A DNA stretch of 5,539 nucleotides, from positions 1 through 5,539 of the forward strand of contig USQS01000060.1 in NCBI GenBank assembly GCA_900556865.1, in the 5' to 3' direction. Under the pieces are notes generated by a model that saw only the letters and a program-made list of their open reading frames with translations, was not told where the DNA came from and ran no database searches. This document shows positions 5,300-5,539 of this stretch, one piece after another. Origin of the DNA: an uncultured Clostridium sp. (GTDB lineage: Bacteria > Bacillota > Clostridia > TANB77 > CAG-508). How positions within the stretch are numbered: the stretch's first letter is position 1; every line of letters starts with the position of its first letter. The translations under genes and the position numbers were made by a program.

Positions 5300-5322
5300 A
5301 AACAAATAACATCTTCCGAATT
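5300..5322 (+). repeat. Direct repeat a, copy 2, inside the minus-strand RNA gene
   Basis: Second copy of the start-codon segment at 5087-5109 (20 of 23 identical). The ATG of copy 1 is ATA here, so it cannot start translation. On the + strand the reading frame continues for a few codons with a similar T-x-S-E pattern. The copy may therefore be a decayed partial duplication of the ORF start that now serves as the template for a complementary RNA. Confidence 0.85.
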
Positions 5323-5349
5323 TGAGAACAATTTGTTTATTATAACTAT

Positions 5350-5378
5350 ATAATAACACTTTTTTTTTAATTTGTCAA
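5350..5378 (-). promoter_or_regulatory. Minus-strand promoter of the small RNA
   Basis: On the minus strand TTGACA (5378-5373), a 17-nt A-rich spacer and TATTAT (5355-5350) match the sigma-A consensus at 11 of 12 positions with ideal spacing. It appears stronger than the facing + strand promoter, as expected when an antisense regulator must outnumber its target. Confidence 0.8.
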
Positions 5379-5472
5379 ACAAAAAATAAAAAAATGCTAT
5401 GTTAATCATCATTTGAATTTTACTACATAGGTAATAAAAATAACTATTTTGAAACAATTTTCATAAAAATGG
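5379..5472. other. AT-rich spacer without recognised gene
   Basis: Between the minus-strand promoter and the right-edge promoter I see no ORF with a ribosome site on either strand. A weak 6-bp inverted repeat, CTATGT (5397-5402) and ACATAG (5425-5430), lacks a T-run and is not called as a terminator. Confidence 0.6.
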
Positions 5473-5502
5473 TTTACAATAATGTATAAAAGATGATATA
5501 CT
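5473..5502 (+). promoter_or_regulatory. Extended -10 promoter at the right edge, with repeated half-sites
   Basis: TTTACA (5473-5478), an 18-nt spacer, and TATACT (5497-5502) preceded by TGA (5494-5496) form a good extended -10 promoter. Around it lie possible operator elements: TATAC-N4-GTATA (5497-5510), TGTATAAA repeated at 5483-5490 and 5505-5512 (22 bp apart, about two helical turns), and TACAATA (5475-5481) opposite TATTGTA (5502-5508). This suggests regulated transcription of a gene just outside the window. Confidence 0.6.
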
Positions 5503-5516
5503 ATTGTATAAATAAA

Positions 5517-5539
5517 AAAAGGAAGGGATGATACAAAAA
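5517..5539 (+). promoter_or_regulatory. Ribosome binding site of a gene entering at the right edge
   Basis: AAAGGAAGGG (5518-5527) is a strong purine-rich Shine-Dalgarno. An ATG at 5528-5530 is open to the edge (M-I-Q-K), but it sits only 4 nt from AGGA and directly against GGG, so the true start may lie just beyond the window. The product cannot be inferred. Confidence 0.55.

Larger units (their letters stand above)
5259..5343 (-). ncRNA. Predicted antisense-type small RNA, about 85 nt
   Basis: A near-consensus minus-strand promoter (5378-5350) and an intrinsic terminator (5297-5259) define an RNA of about 85 nt with no convincing ORF. The predicted fold has two hairpins. The 5' one pairs AAACAAAT (5338-5331) with ATTTGTTT (5307-5300) around a 23-nt loop; the 3' one is the terminator. 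Bases 5322-5300 are the complement of 20 of 23 bases around the start codon of the facing small ORF (21 if the G-U at 5095/5308 counts), and the 9-nt AATTCGGAA core lies in the open 5' loop. The terminator loop is complementary to the terminator loop of the small mRNA. The natural inference is an RNA that binds the small mRNA and blocks its translation. The start is predicted from the -10 box and may be off by a few bases. Confidence 0.7.

Noticed and set aside
5241..5312. Minus-strand ORF beginning at the ATG at 5312-5310 inside the small RNA (23 codons)
   Set aside because: The only purine run (GGAAG) is practically touching the ATG, and the stop codon lies beyond the RNA's own terminator.
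5087..5322. CRISPR-like repeats
   Set aside because: Only two imperfect copies, 190 bp apart, with a gene and two terminators between; no array.
5397..5430. Inverted repeat CTATGT / ACATAG as a terminator
   Set aside because: Six base pairs with a 22-nt loop and no T-run in either direction; expected by chance in this composition.

Overview
The window is strongly AT-rich and gene-dense. All recognisable protein genes lie on the + strand. A clear spo0A, plus HtpG, RdgB and YigZ-type proteins, sigma-A style promoters and AGGAGG-type ribosome binding sites, point to a low-GC, endospore-forming Bacillota, most likely a member of the Clostridia. This is read by eye; no database search was possible.

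Layout. 1-655: 3' part of a membrane-anchored protein gene whose start lies left of the window. 656-734: a consensus sigma-A promoter overlapped by a CIRCE-like (HrcA-type) inverted repeat. 735-3281: htpG (Hsp90 chaperone) and a divergent rdgB (noncanonical purine NTP pyrophosphatase), 39 nt apart and probably cotranscribed, ending at a hairpin. 3373-3993: a yigZ/IMPACT-family gene. 3994-4109: spo0A control region with a good promoter and two perfect palindromes, one upstream of -35 and one over the predicted start of transcription. 4110-4925: spo0A (GTG start), ending in a strong intrinsic terminator. spoIVB, the usual upstream neighbour of spo0A, is not there.

The most interesting region is 4997-5378. 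A + strand unit (promoter-like sequence, structured leader, strong Shine-Dalgarno, 38-codon ORF, terminator) faces a minus-strand unit (near-consensus promoter, about 85-nt RNA without a convincing ORF, terminator). Their ends abut tail to tail. A direct repeat (20 of 23 bases identical) places a copy of the small ORF's start-codon region inside the minus-strand RNA gene, so that RNA should be antisense to the start codon of the small mRNA. The loops of the two terminator hairpins also carry a perfect 7-nt complement. This is the layout of the Fst/RNA II (par of pAD1) type I toxin-antitoxin locus, but the peptide is charged and not Fst-like. I therefore propose an antisense-RNA-controlled small-protein module of unrecognised family; toxin function is not shown.

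5379-5539: an AT-rich stretch with no gene, ending in an extended -10 promoter and a Shine-Dalgarno for a gene that starts at or just past the right edge.
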